Under the pieces are notes generated by a model that did no database searches, was not told the DNA's origin, and saw nothing but the letters and a program-made list of their open reading frames with translations. A stretch of 47,484 nucleotides of DNA from an uncultured Collinsella sp. (GTDB lineage Bacteria > Actinomycetota > Coriobacteriia > Coriobacteriales > Coriobacteriaceae), in the NCBI GenBank assembly GCA_902494195.1, contig CABUSH010000015.1, positions 1 through 47,484 of the forward strand, written 5' to 3'. Both the position numbers and the translations under genes were made by a program. Below, piece after piece: positions 41,709 to 47,484 of this stretch (position 1 is the stretch's first letter; each line of letters starts with the position of its first letter).

Positions 41709-42266
41709 CTACGCCCCGAGGAGCGCCGCGAGGGTGCCGATCGCCTTGGCCACCTTGGGGACGAGCCCCGCGGCCTTGGATGCGAGGTCGAGCGCGTCCT
41801 TTGCCTTCTCGGCGAAGCCTCCCTCGTCCTTCTCCTCGGCGGCGAACCGCAGGTCGGCGAGGGCGAGCTTCACGGCGGCGAGGTCCTCGGGCGACAGGCC
41901 CTGGCTGCTCGAAATCTGCTTGATCGTCTGGTTGAAGTCGACCGTGACGGTCGCCTCGACGGTGGCGGTCGCCCTCGCCTCGATCTGGTCGGCAGTCGCC
42001 TTGGCCATCATGTAGTCGTACTCCATGCGGTCCCTGTGCGCGAGCAACAGGTCGCGGATTGTCTCGATGGACGTGATATCGATCATGCCGGGGCTGACGT
42101 CGGCCTTCACCCTGGTCCCGGTCTCGCGCTCGATGATTTCCCCGAATGCCGTCATATACCGTGCCACCACCTTCTGCCTGAGACCGGGCGGGTCGCTCTC
42201 GATGACCTCGTCGCACAGGTTCACCAGGCGGTCGATTGAATCGTACATTCCCATGTTATCTGCCAA
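41709..42266 (-). CDS. Hypothetical protein cotranscribed with the repressor
   Basis: 185 aa, mainly helical, rich in Ala, Asp and Glu. No known domain recognised. A Thr/Val-rich stretch (TATVEATVTVDF) sits mid-protein and the C-terminus (LVPKVAKAIGTLAALLGA) could be an amphipathic helix. The first in-frame codon is TTG 42266; ATG 42254 would also be possible, and neither has a good ribosome site. It lies 25 nt after the XRE repressor gene on the same strand, so it is probably in the lysogenic-type operon and may be an immunity or maintenance gene; that role is a guess. Confidence 0.65.
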   Translation of the reverse strand: MADNMGMYDSIDRLVNLCDEVIESDPPGLRQKVVARYMTAFGEIIERETGTRVKADVSPGMIDITSIETIRDLLLAHRDRMEYDYMMAKATADQIEARATATVEATVTVDFNQTIKQISSSQGLSPEDLAAVKLALADLRFAAEEKDEGGFAEKAKDALDLASKAAGLVPKVAKAIGTLAALLGA

Positions 42267-42291
42267 TCTCGCAGGTGGTTCCTTTGAATGT

Positions 42292-42681
42292 CTACGCGGA
42301 CCTTACTTGATCCGCTTCCAGCCCTTCGATTTCAGGCGCTGCAGCCTGATTTTGGGACAGCTCGGCCTGGTCGCGTGCCGTCTCCAGGATCTTCGAGCGC
42401 CTCTTCTCGCTGCTCTGCCGGTAGCAGTAGAGCAGCTCGCCCTCCTCGGGGTTGAGCTCATCGGCAAACCCTTCATTCAAGCCAGGCGGCCATCCACAGA
42501 GGTCGTTTGGCGTACAACCAAATACCTCGGCTATCACGCAAGCGTCCTCTGCGGTTAGCTTCACTTCACCTCGCTCGATGGATGCGTAGCGGCGTTCCTT
42601 CCATCCAAGGGCGCGGGCGGCGTCTGGCTGCTTCTTAAATCCAGCGGCCTCGCGCATCTTCTTTATCGAGAGTTCATACAT
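42292..42681 (-). CDS. XRE family repressor (CI-like)
   Basis: 129 aa. An N-terminal helix-turn-helix of the XRE type (residues about 5-62: MREAAGFKKQPDAARALGW, ERRYASIERGEVKLTAEDA, VIAEVFGCTPNDLCGW). The C-terminal half is helical and charged with no S24 peptidase residues, so it is not a LexA-style self-cleaving repressor. ATG 42681 follows AGGGAG on the - strand. It is divergent from a Cro-like gene at 42832, with three operator-like dyads between them. It probably keeps the element silent. Confidence 0.85.
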   Translation of the reverse strand: MYELSIKKMREAAGFKKQPDAARALGWKERRYASIERGEVKLTAEDACVIAEVFGCTPNDLCGWPPGLNEGFADELNPEEGELLYCYRQSSEKRRSKILETARDQAELSQNQAAAPEIEGLEADQVRSA

Positions 42682-42710
42682 ATATCTCTCCCTTCTTCAG
42701 ATAGAAGTCT

Positions 42711-42806
42711 ACGCGAAATGTGTATATCCATCAAGAAAGTTACTAGAATCATGTTGACAATACGTGAATCACGTAGATAATGAGTATCAGTAAACGCGAA
42801 ACACGT
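42711..42806. promoter_or_regulatory. Divergent promoter with three related operators
   Basis: O1 ACGCGAAATGTGT (42711-42723), O2 ACGTGAATCACGT (42762-42774, perfect dyad) and O3 ACGCGAAACACGT (42794-42806). On the + strand, -35 TTGACA (42754-42759) and -10 GATAAT (42776-42781) have a 16-bp spacer containing O2, and O3 covers the likely start region. On the - strand, TTGATG (42733-42728) with TAGACT 17 bp on may drive the repressor, with O1 in its spacer. Centre-to-centre distances are 51 and 32 bp, near whole helical turns. Confidence 0.78.
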
Positions 42807-42831
42807 AGATTTCTAGAACGGAGGTACATGA

Positions 42832-43062
42832 ATGACGGATATCTGCACACGCGTCGCTCATAACCTGCGCGTTGCGATGGCTCACGCCGACATCAAGACC
42901 GCTGAGGAACTTTCCGCGGCATCGGGCGTGTCGGTATACAGCATCCGCAACTATCTGGCCAAGGCCTCGACGCCTTCGCTCGAGAGCCTGGCGGCGTTGG
43001 GGCTGGCCCTCGGCTGCACGCCCAACGACCTGATGGGCTGGAACACGGACGAGGCCGCGTAG
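42832..43062 (+). CDS. Small XRE family DNA-binding protein (Cro-like)
   Basis: 76 aa consisting almost entirely of one helix-turn-helix domain (TAEELSAASGVSVYSIRNYLAKASTPSLESLAALGLALG). It ends CTPNDLMGWNTDE, echoing CTPNDLCGWPPG of the divergent repressor, so the two probably share ancestry. ATG 42832 follows GGAGG; ATG 42828 is out of frame. It is driven by the TTGACA/GATAAT promoter with operators O2 and O3. Likely role: antirepressor or early regulator of the element. Confidence 0.85.
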   Translation: MTDICTRVAHNLRVAMAHADIKTAEELSAASGVSVYSIRNYLAKASTPSLESLAALGLALGCTPNDLMGWNTDEAA

Positions 43063-43511
43063 GGATGGGGGAAGAGATGGAAAGTCGGGAGAGGGATGCG
43101 GGTCCCCGGCGGTTCCGGTCTCGGGGGCGGTTCGGTGCGCAACCCTCGCCGCCTCCCTAGCCGGGTCGTTATCCGCCATCCTGCACGGTTATCAGACCAG
43201 ATCCCGCCCGGATTTCCCCGTGCCTGCCCTATATCCCATTTATGACTGCCAATCGGGAGAGGGACTGGAGAGCTTCGGCGGGACTTTCGGTAGCCCGCGG
43301 TCTGGCTGCCTCGCCGCGCGTCGTTGCGCCGACGCCTTCGGCTCGGGCTTTTCCGGCTTCCGTATGCCGGGCGGGGCCCTACTTTACGGCGGCCCGCGTC
43401 CTCAAAACTGCCTTCAAGGAGATGGCTCCCTTCCGTCGGTTGACAGGACGCTTGGATTGTACCGCCGTGAGCGGCGGATTGAAAGCGACTACAGGAAAGA
43501 GGTTACGGGCT
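43063..43511. other. GC-rich gap between the two XRE genes
   Basis: 449 bp without a recognisable gene. Frames that cross it have no ribosome site and unlikely composition. It contains many short GC-rich hairpins and TTGACA at 43440-43445 without a good -10 at normal spacing. An RNA gene or a cis-acting site such as a transfer or replication origin cannot be excluded. Confidence 0.5.
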
Positions 43512-43712
43512 ATGGCGACACGAAACGCGATTGCGCGGCTGCGCAGGGAGGCCGGTCTTTCCCAGTACCGGCTCGCCGTCATGGTCGGCGTTACCGAGAG
43601 GACGGTCTGGAACTGGGAGCGCCGGGGGATAGCCGACGCGAAGTACGGGGCGGCCAAGCGGCTCGCGAGGGCGCTGGGCGTGCCCATGGAGGATCTGGAG
43701 GAAGAGGAATGA
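43512..43712 (+). CDS. Small XRE family DNA-binding protein
   Basis: 66 aa, a single helix-turn-helix (AIARLRREAGLSQYRLAVMVGVTERTVWNWERRG, then AAKRLARALGV). The end is acidic (EDLEEEE). Frame extension upstream to 43242 is rejected because AAAGAGG precedes ATG 43512 and the upstream translation looks random. The stop overlaps the next start (ATGA), so it is coupled to the small membrane protein. Possibly the regulator of the downstream replication/transfer genes. Confidence 0.8.
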   Translation: MATRNAIARLRREAGLSQYRLAVMVGVTERTVWNWERRGIADAKYGAAKRLARALGVPMEDLEEEE

Positions 43713-43873
43713 CAGGCTCGCGAATGACCCGGGCGCTGCTGGCCTCGGCCGTCGTGATGGACGCCGCCGGCTGGATGTGCGCCGCGCAGGGGGCCTACGG
43801 CCTGGCGCGGATGTGCTTCTCGGCCGCGCTGCCGTTCATCGCGGCGTGGGCGCTCGCCTCGCTCCGGGGCTGA
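43709..43873 (+). CDS. Small membrane protein of unknown function
   Basis: 54 aa with two hydrophobic segments (LLASAVVMDAAGWMCAAQG and MCFSAALPFIAAWALASL). It overlaps the XRE gene by 4 nt (ATGA). No family recognised; a holin-like or toxin-like role is possible but not shown. Confidence 0.65.
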   Translation: MTGSRMTRALLASAVVMDAAGWMCAAQGAYGLARMCFSAALPFIAAWALASLRG

Positions 43874-43890
43874 GGCCCCTTCCCCGAGGC

Positions 43891-43945
43891 GGCACCGGTC
43901 CCGGCGGGCTCCGTTAACCATCCGCCGGGCGTTCCAGCCGGTGCC
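43891..43945 (+). repeat. Two-tier inverted repeat in the leader of the excisionase gene
   Basis: Outer arms GGCACCGG (43891-43898) and CCGGTGCC (43938-43945) enclose inner arms CCGGCGG (43901-43907) and CCGCCGG (43922-43928). No T-run follows. Confidence 0.65.
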
Positions 43946-43987
43946 GTGCCGGGGGAGGGTCCGCCCTACGCCCGACCCAAAAAAAGA

Positions 43988-44022
43988 GCCTCCCGCAGCG
44001 TTTAGGACCGTACGCGGGAGGC
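43988..44022. repeat. Hairpin just upstream of the excisionase-like gene
   Basis: GCCTCCCGC (43988-43996) pairs with GCGGGAGGC (44014-44022). An A-run precedes it, so it has terminator form only on the - strand, where no gene is read. On the + strand it is a leader hairpin 21 bp before the start. Confidence 0.6.
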
Positions 44023-44043
44023 CGACCTGAAAGGAGGTCATCC

Positions 44044-44304
44044 ATGGATGATACCAGCAAGAAGCCCCAGACGTTCAGAGCACTTGCGGCCGAGCTCAAG
44101 TTGCCGCGCAAGCTGCTGTACACGCTCGACGAGGTGTCGCGCGTGCTGGGGGTGCCCTACAACACCCTTCGAGACGAATGCACCGCGCGCAGGCTCACCT
44201 ACTGCCTGCCCGACGGCCGCTGCCGCGGCTACCTGGTGCGCCCCGAGTGGGTCGACGAGTGGATCGAGGAGGGAACCCATGAGCGAGATTCTTTTGCTGC
44301 TTAG
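44044..44304 (+). CDS. Excisionase-like helix-turn-helix protein
   Basis: 86 aa. TLDEVSRVLGVPYNTLRDECTARRL, then TYCLPDGRCRGYLVRPEWVDEWI, is the winged-helix layout of excisionase/MerR-like (HTH_17) proteins that bind near attachment sites or replication origins. ATG 44044 has a near-perfect AAAGGAGGT site 7 nt upstream, the strongest in the element. It overlaps the next gene by 26 bp. Role as Xis or as replication/transfer regulator cannot be separated. Confidence 0.8.
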   Translation: MDDTSKKPQTFRALAAELKLPRKLLYTLDEVSRVLGVPYNTLRDECTARRLTYCLPDGRCRGYLVRPEWVDEWIEEGTHERDSFAA

Positions 44305-44437
44305 CGACCGGGTGTCGGCCTGGTGGGGAACGTTGTCCGAGCGGACGCAGAGCGTTGTGTGCGCCCTCGTGATGCTCGCGCTCTTTGCCATCGCCGGCGC
44401 CATCGAGGGGACCACCCCGAGCGGGATGTACTACTAG
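44279..44437 (+). CDS. Small membrane protein overlapping the excisionase gene
   Basis: 52 aa: a short amphipathic start (MSEILLLLSDRVSAWW) and one membrane helix (VVCALVMLALFAIAGAI). It starts in another frame inside the excisionase gene, with GAGGAGGGA upstream, and ends just before the ribosome site of the ParB-like gene. No family recognised. Confidence 0.65.
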   Translation: MSEILLLLSDRVSAWWGTLSERTQSVVCALVMLALFAIAGAIEGTTPSGMYY

Positions 44438-44447
44438 GAGGAATGAC

Positions 44448-45677
44448 ATGCAGTTTGAGAAGAGGGCCGTGCGCCTGGGCGATATCCGCCCCAGCGAGCA
44501 GAACCCGCGCGAGGACTTCGGCGACATCGGCGCCCTGGCCCGCAGCATCGAGGCGACCGGCGGCGAGCCGCTGAACCCGCCCGTGGTCGTGGCGGACGGC
44601 AACGTCTACCGCATCGTGGACGGCGAGCGCCGCTACCGCGCGTTGTCGTCGCTCTACGGGGAGGACCGCGAGGTGTCCGCGCTGGTGGCGGAGAGCATGG
44701 ACGAGGCCAATGAGCTCGTGGCCATGCTCGCCACCGACGACAAGCGACAGCTGACCGAGGCGGAGCGCGCCCGCGGCGTGCAGCAGATGCTCGTGCTAGG
44801 CATCGACGAGCAGCGCATCGAGCGCGCGAGCCGCGCCACCGCCGGGCAGATCCGCGCCGCGCGCAAGCTGCGCGGGAGTATCGAGGGCCGGCAGGTGACG
44901 TTGGAGCAGCTTGAGGCCGCGAGCGCCTTCGACGACGAGAAGGACGTTGAGGCCGTGCTGGCGGCCGGCGAGGGCTGGGCGGACAAGGCCGACCGGATCC
45001 GCCGCCGCATCGAGCGCGAGGAGGCCAAGGCCGAGGATTACGACGCGTTCGGCGATGCGGGCATCCCGGTCGCGAAGGAAAAGCCTGAGGGGTTCGTCTA
45101 CAAGGACTGGGCCCACCCCGGCCTCGTTGCCGCGAAGCTCGAGGCGAAGGAGTTTGCCGCCGGCACCGTTGCCGTGTGGAATGACTACTACTGGGAATTC
45201 TTCGCTCCGAAGGGCGGCGAGGACGCCGAGCCCGAGAAGACCGAGGAGGAGATCCGAGCCGAGCAGGAGGCCGAGCGCGAGGAAGCCGCGCTCGAGGACA
45301 TGTACGGGCGCATGGTCGACTTCACCGCGGACGGAGCCTTCGTTGTGTGCGATGGCATTGCGCGGCATGTGCTCGAGAACCGCATAGTTCCGGTTGGATT
45401 GTCTGACACGATGGGCGAAGAGCGCCTCCAGCAGGCGCGAGACAGGTTCATGGCACGTCTCGGAGCGACGGATCCCGGTAAGTACGAGGCCGGCTGCAGC
45501 CTCATGCGCATAGCCAAGAACATGGCCCAGCTCAACTCCAGCTACTGCGGCGACGACGCGGAGGGGTGGATCGAGCACTGGAACGTGTTCCGCGCCGCAG
45601 GCTTTACGCCGAACGATGAAGACGAGTGGCTCAGGGCGAGGGTTCAGGAGAGTTTCAAGGAGGAGAAGGATGAGTAG
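44448..45677 (+). CDS. ParB/Srx-domain protein
   Basis: 409 aa. Residues about 5-95 form a ParB N-terminal domain: LGDIRPSEQNPREDFGDIGALARSIEATG, NPPVVVADGNVYRIVDGERRYRAL, with the GERRYRA CTP/phosphate-binding motif. A helix-turn-helix-like part follows (LTEAERARGVQQML...ATAGQIRAARKLRG). The C-terminal half is Glu-rich with a coiled-coil stretch (about 260-290) and is not recognised. ATG 44448 follows AGGAGGA. Chromosomal ParB is not expected here, so it probably serves partition, replication or regulation of the element. It is coupled to the next gene by overlap. Confidence 0.82.
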   Translation: MQFEKRAVRLGDIRPSEQNPREDFGDIGALARSIEATGGEPLNPPVVVADGNVYRIVDGERRYRALSSLYGEDREVSALVAESMDEANELVAMLATDDKRQLTEAERARGVQQMLVLGIDEQRIERASRATAGQIRAARKLRGSIEGRQVTLEQLEAASAFDDEKDVEAVLAAGEGWADKADRIRRRIEREEAKAEDYDAFGDAGIPVAKEKPEGFVYKDWAHPGLVAAKLEAKEFAAGTVAVWNDYYWEFFAPKGGEDAEPEKTEEEIRAEQEAEREEAALEDMYGRMVDFTADGAFVVCDGIARHVLENRIVPVGLSDTMGEERLQQARDRFMARLGATDPGKYEAGCSLMRIAKNMAQLNSSYCGDDAEGWIEHWNVFRAAGFTPNDEDEWLRARVQESFKEEKDE

Positions 45678-46026
45678 CGAAGAGGACGAGAACTACGTCA
45701 CGGTGACAGTGAAGGCCAGGGGGCGCGAGCACTCGCTCTACTGCCGCACCGCCGTGGTGGTGACGGCTGGGGCGGACAACATTCCCGGCCCCGCGTGCCA
45801 TATCGGCGACCTCGACCGCGACGCGCTCCCGGTCCTCGCCGACGGAGCCGTCTCCGAGCTGCTCTCGTTCGGTATCGGGGCCGGCGTTCCCGAGGACCGC
45901 ATGCGCATCGAACTCGTCCACGCAGCGACAAGCTGCGGATACACGGAGGAGGAAGAGCGGGACGCGATCAGATACAACCTCGACATCGATGCGGACGAAT
46001 CTGCCAAGGAGGAGAAGGATGAGTAG
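45670..46026 (+). CDS. Tandem paralogue 1, unknown function
   Basis: 118 aa, acidic, predicted beta-rich first half (YVTVTVKARGREHSLYCRTAVVV) and helical end. No known domain recognised. It resembles the next protein in layout: a beta strand with a short basic turn, then TAVVVTAGAD, then an acidic helical segment with DGAVSELLSFG. It starts inside the end of the ParB-like gene after AAGGAGGAGAAGG and ends ESAKEEKDE, almost the same as the ParB-like end ESFKEEKDE. Confidence 0.7.
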   Translation: MSSEEDENYVTVTVKARGREHSLYCRTAVVVTAGADNIPGPACHIGDLDRDALPVLADGAVSELLSFGIGAGVPEDRMRIELVHAATSCGYTEEEERDAIRYNLDIDADESAKEEKDE

Positions 46027-46378
46027 GGACGACCAGATGACCAAGATAACGGTCGAGTACAAGGGGTGCCGCCGCGAGCTGGAGGCAAAGTCCGCCATGG
46101 TCGTGGTGACGCTCGATGACTCGTCTGAAGACGGTGTGCTGTCCGGCTCCTTTGGTGTCCGGGACCTCGCGAACCTCGCCCACGGCGCGGTGGCGATGGT
46201 CCTGAAGCTCGCCGCCAAGTTGGGGGTCGACCCCAATACCGCGAAGGGGTTCATCCTCCTTCCTGCGCTCGAGGACGACATCGCCGCGGCCGCCGAGGAG
46301 GCGTACTGCGTCGACTTCGGTGCGCGCGACGAGATCGCCCGCATTGCCGAGGACCTCGGTGTCGATGCCGACATCTAG
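46019..46378 (+). CDS. Tandem paralogue 2, unknown function
   Basis: 119 aa, acidic, same layout as the protein before it (ITVEYKGCRRELEAKSAMVVVTLDD, HGAVAMVLKLAAKLGV). The start context AAGGAGGAGAAGGATGAGTAG is repeated from the previous start, pointing to tandem gene duplication. Its 3' end overlaps the second integrase by 14 bp. Function unknown; such small acidic proteins in integrative elements may be antirestriction-like, which is only a guess. Confidence 0.7.
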   Translation: MSRDDQMTKITVEYKGCRRELEAKSAMVVVTLDDSSEDGVLSGSFGVRDLANLAHGAVAMVLKLAAKLGVDPNTAKGFILLPALEDDIAAAAEEAYCVDFGARDEIARIAEDLGVDADI

Positions 46379-47484
46379 CGAGCGCCGGGCGGTCGTGCAG
46401 CGCGGGGCGGACGGGCGCTGGTTCGCGCGCCCCTACATGGGCACCGACCGCGTGACCGGCAGGCGGATCAGGCCGTACAGGTCGTGGGACGCGGAGCTGA
46501 CGCGCGAGCAGGCACAGGCGGAGTGCGACAGGTGGGCGGCCACGTTCGACCCTTCCTCCGCGCGCGACAGCTCCAAGCGCCTGTCCTCGATGCTCGAGAC
46601 GTACATCTCCGACCCCGTCAACGGCCTGTCCGACAACTCGGTGGCCACGTACCGCAGCGTGGTCAGGACGATGGTGGAGCCGACCATCGGGCGGCTTCCC
46701 TACGACCAGCTTGAGCCCTGGGACGTGTCGGCGGCGTACCGCATGCTGCTCGCCCCCAGGAGCGGCAAGGGGCTGTCGCCCAAGACGCTGCTCAAGATGC
46801 ACGCGCTGCTGAAGGGCGCCTACCGCTCGTGGCGGCCGGCGCTGGGCCGGGACATCATGCTCGACGTGCCCGCGCCCTCGCCCGACCCCGTGGAGCCCTT
46901 CGCGCTGTCCGAGCTCGACACCGACGAGCTCTCCCGGGCGCTGGCCTCCGCCATGTCCTCGCGATCTGCCTCTGCCGCCAACATCTCGCGGCGCACCGAG
47001 GCCATGGCGGTCTACCTCGCCCTCAACACGGGCCTGCGCTGCGGGGAGATCTGCGGGCTGCAGCGCCGAGACTGGCGCCGCTCCCTGCACGACCTGCACG
47101 TGGTGGGGCAGGCGGTCGAGCACCCCGAGCTGCACCGGCAGGCCTACACCAAGGGCCGGCGCGTGCGCAACGTGGCGCTCGCCCCGGCGGTGGAGGCGCG
47201 GCTGGAGCGCCACCTGGAGTGGCAGGACACGTGGCTCTCGCGCAAGGGCCCGGCGGCGCTGGTGGTGACCTTCGGGCCCGCCGGAGCCATCGCGCGCCCG
47301 TCCACCGTGACGAGCCGCTTCAAGTCGCTCGTGAGGGACCTGGGGCTGCCGGAGGAGACGGTGTTCCATTCCCTGAGGCACACGCACGCCTCGTGGCTGC
47401 TCATGAACGGGTTCGACATGAGGACCATCCAGGAGCGCCTGGGGCACGCGAGCGTCAAGACGACGCTCGACATCTACGGCTCGG
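46365..47484 (+). CDS. Second tyrosine integrase (3' end beyond the window)
   Basis: 373 complete codons; the window ends shortly after the nucleophile. An N-terminal arm-binding part (RGADGRWFARPYMGTD) is followed by an SAM-like domain and a catalytic domain with Arg in NTGLRCGEICGL, the box HSLRHTHASWLL, His in RLGHASVKTTLD and Tyr371. It keeps the canonical HxLRH box, unlike the integrase at 38571, so it is from a different branch. ATG 46365 lies inside the preceding gene. This int-last operon, with xis and a ParB-like gene upstream, is typical of actinobacterial integrative elements. Confidence 0.92.
   Translation, partial: MPTSSERRAVVQRGADGRWFARPYMGTDRVTGRRIRPYRSWDAELTREQAQAECDRWAATFDPSSARDSSKRLSSMLETYISDPVNGLSDNSVATYRSVVRTMVEPTIGRLPYDQLEPWDVSAAYRMLLAPRSGKGLSPKTLLKMHALLKGAYRSWRPALGRDIMLDVPAPSPDPVEPFALSELDTDELSRALASAMSSRSASAANISRRTEAMAVYLALNTGLRCGEICGLQRRDWRRSLHDLHVVGQAVEHPELHRQAYTKGRRVRNVALAPAVEARLERHLEWQDTWLSRKGPAALVVTFGPAGAIARPSTVTSRFKSLVRDLGLPEETVFHSLRHTHASWLLMNGFDMRTIQERLGHASVKTTLDIYGS

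Noticed and set aside
43220..43873. 217-codon frame containing the small membrane protein
   Set aside because: Only the last 54 codons have membrane-helix character and a coupled start; the upstream part reads through the XRE gene in another frame.
46251..47447. Open frame of 398 codons on the - strand opposite the second integrase
   Set aside because: The + strand frame has all integrase catalytic residues; the antisense frame is Pro/Arg/His-rich with no domain.

Overview
The window looks like a chromosome segment of a Coriobacteriia actinobacterium, most likely a gut Collinsella. The grounds are GC-rich codon use, actinobacterial-type division genes (SepF, DivIVA, no FtsA or Min genes), an arginine deiminase (arc) locus and a distinctive set of long intergenic inverted repeats. 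This assignment is inference from gene content; no ribosomal or tRNA gene was seen.

Layout. (1) 1-2847: arginine deiminase pathway, with the 3' end of arcA, then arcB and an ArcD-like transporter. (2) 3466-8326: a DUF1846 protein, a small winged-helix regulator, pyrG and a XerD-type recombinase. (3) 8789-24277: the division and cell-wall (dcw) cluster mraZ-rsmH-ftsL-ftsI-murF-mraY-murD-ftsW-murG-murC-murB-ftsQ-ftsZ, all on the + strand. Many genes overlap and no terminator is visible before the one after ftsZ. murE is missing from its usual place between ftsI and murF. (4) 24488-29724: pgeF (peptidoglycan editing) overlapping pstS, then pstC-pstA-pstB-phoU, behind a PHO-box-like repeat. (5) 29844-32403: yggS-sepF-yggT-divIVA; yggT appears to start with AUC. 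(6) 32570-35121 on the - strand: a nitroreductase and a PiT phosphate transporter with its DUF47 partner. (7) 35372-38480: a probably leaderless small gene, a Bax inhibitor-1 protein, a macro/PARG-like protein and an SGNH hydrolase. (8) 38541-47484: a mobile, phage- or ICE-like region.

The mobile region opens with a tyrosine integrase (- strand). It carries a DUF3644 protein with an R-x4-H (HEPN ribonuclease) motif as likely defence cargo. It also has a divergent XRE repressor/Cro-like switch with three related operators, a further XRE protein, an excisionase-like protein, two tiny membrane proteins, a ParB-like protein, two tandem paralogues of unknown function and a second, different tyrosine integrase cut by the window end.

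The points most worth following up are: the DUF3644/HEPN cassette with its start-site dyad and flanking palindromic direct repeats; the three-operator lysogeny-type switch; the G-quadruplex-like and TGGGG-repeat leader of mraZ; the AUC start of yggT; the leaderless promoter at 35335-35372; and the tandem paralogues with a duplicated gene junction.
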